Assembly (NCBI GenBank): GCA_008921705.1
Contig: VFFE01009197.1
Span: forward strand, 263,257 to 327,256
Source: Burhinus oedicnemus
Lineage: Eukaryota; Chordata; Aves; Charadriiformes; Burhinidae
Direction: 5' to 3'
Length of the DNA: 64,000 nt
This document shows positions 63,642 through 64,000 of this stretch, piece after piece. The stretch's first letter is position 1; each line of letters begins with the position of its first letter. The position numbers were made by a program, and so were the translations under genes. The notes under the pieces are model-generated. The model was not told the origin of the DNA and made no database searches. It saw only the letters and a list, made by a program, of their open reading frames with translations.

Positions 63642-63814
63642 AAATCGCTGGTTAGTGACAGTGTCTCCCTGGGGCAATGGCTGGGCAGGATTAGGCTTGA
63701 ATGCACTCAGGAACTTTGCTACAATCAAGAAGGTCTTAAGACTGAAGGTTGAGCACCGGTGGGAAGGCCGTGTACTGAAGTGGTTATATTCCTGGTTTTG
63801 CCTTACATGCAGAG
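63642..63814 (+). other. Exon-like segment with strong splice sites, 173 bp
   Basis: The acceptor CTTCCCTTTTCTACAG and the donor TGCAGAG|GTAAGTAA are both near-ideal, making this the best splice-bounded segment in the window. The frame beginning one base in is open throughout and reads NRWLVTVSPWGNGWAGLGLN, then about 37 more residues rich in basic and aromatic residues. I recognise no domain. The other two frames have stops. Its composition does not look like a typical conserved exon, so it may be an untranslated exon or a lineage-specific coding exon. Any next exon would lie beyond the window. Confidence 0.35.
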
Positions 63815-64000
63815 GTAAGTAATATCTGCCCAGGTCTGCTGGTCTCTTTCAAGGCTTGTGCCCTGCTGATGGAGGGGAAAAAACCGTATGTGTATTAAAT
63901 GTCACTCTTGGTGAGGAGTGCTGCCTCCGTGAGCCTCACAGCACTGCTCCTGCATGTAAAAGCTGTATAAAAACCTCTCTTCCACAGGAGGTGAACATAC
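63815..64000. other. Window edge, no gene seen
   Basis: The last 186 bases after the GTAAGT donor show nothing I can identify. They would be intron if the preceding exon is real. Confidence 0.4.

Noticed and set aside
1..64000. CRISPR array, operon, phage or bacterial gene cluster
   Set aside because: Base composition, lack of long ORFs, CR1 and LTR elements show this is vertebrate nuclear DNA. No regularly spaced repeats were seen.

Overview
The window looks like AT-rich, largely non-coding nuclear DNA from a bird. The evidence is six copies of CR1, the dominant LINE of bird and reptile genomes, three or four of them ending in the CR1 3' end typical of birds. There is also one solo LTR of an endogenous retrovirus family that I recognise from bird genomes. 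The lack of long ORFs, the long stretches without repeats, the many homopolymer tracts and the 20-N assembly gap also fit a vertebrate draft assembly. I cannot name the species or the chromosome.

Layout. Bases 1-41551 hold no convincing protein-coding exon. They read like intron or intergenic DNA with three diverged CR1 fragments (about 19.6, 31.7 and 37.7 kb), homopolymers (C20 at 6.8 kb, T36 beside the gap at 7.9 kb) and a few motif-dense spots: a full CRE with a TATA-like box at 3.17 kb, a palindromic RFX X-box at 15.07 kb and an octamer motif inside a hairpin at 15.74 kb. The best coding signal is two in-phase exon candidates on the + strand, 41552-41599 and 46215-46247. Together they would make a 26-residue acidic C-terminus followed by a stop and a plausible 3' UTR. 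The 4.6 kb intron between them carries the two best-preserved CR1 copies (42.2 and 44.9 kb). A solo LTR on the minus strand, with a 5-bp target-site duplication, lies about 1.2 kb past the stop.

Bases 48-64 kb are again mostly featureless: a CR1 tail at 50.5 kb, a polypyrimidine tract at 53.6 kb, a G-quadruplex motif at 54.3 kb and a 19-bp tandem repeat at 55.1 kb. Three exon-like segments with good splice signals on at least one side (57687, 62668-62734, 63642-63814) could belong to a second + strand transcript. They do not share a long reading frame, so a 5' UTR or a long non-coding RNA is more likely than coding exons. I recognised no known protein, tRNA, rRNA, microRNA or CRISPR array. 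Nearly all ORFs of 60-154 codons appear to be chance. I did not find a convincing new biological system; the findings are modest and ranked that way.
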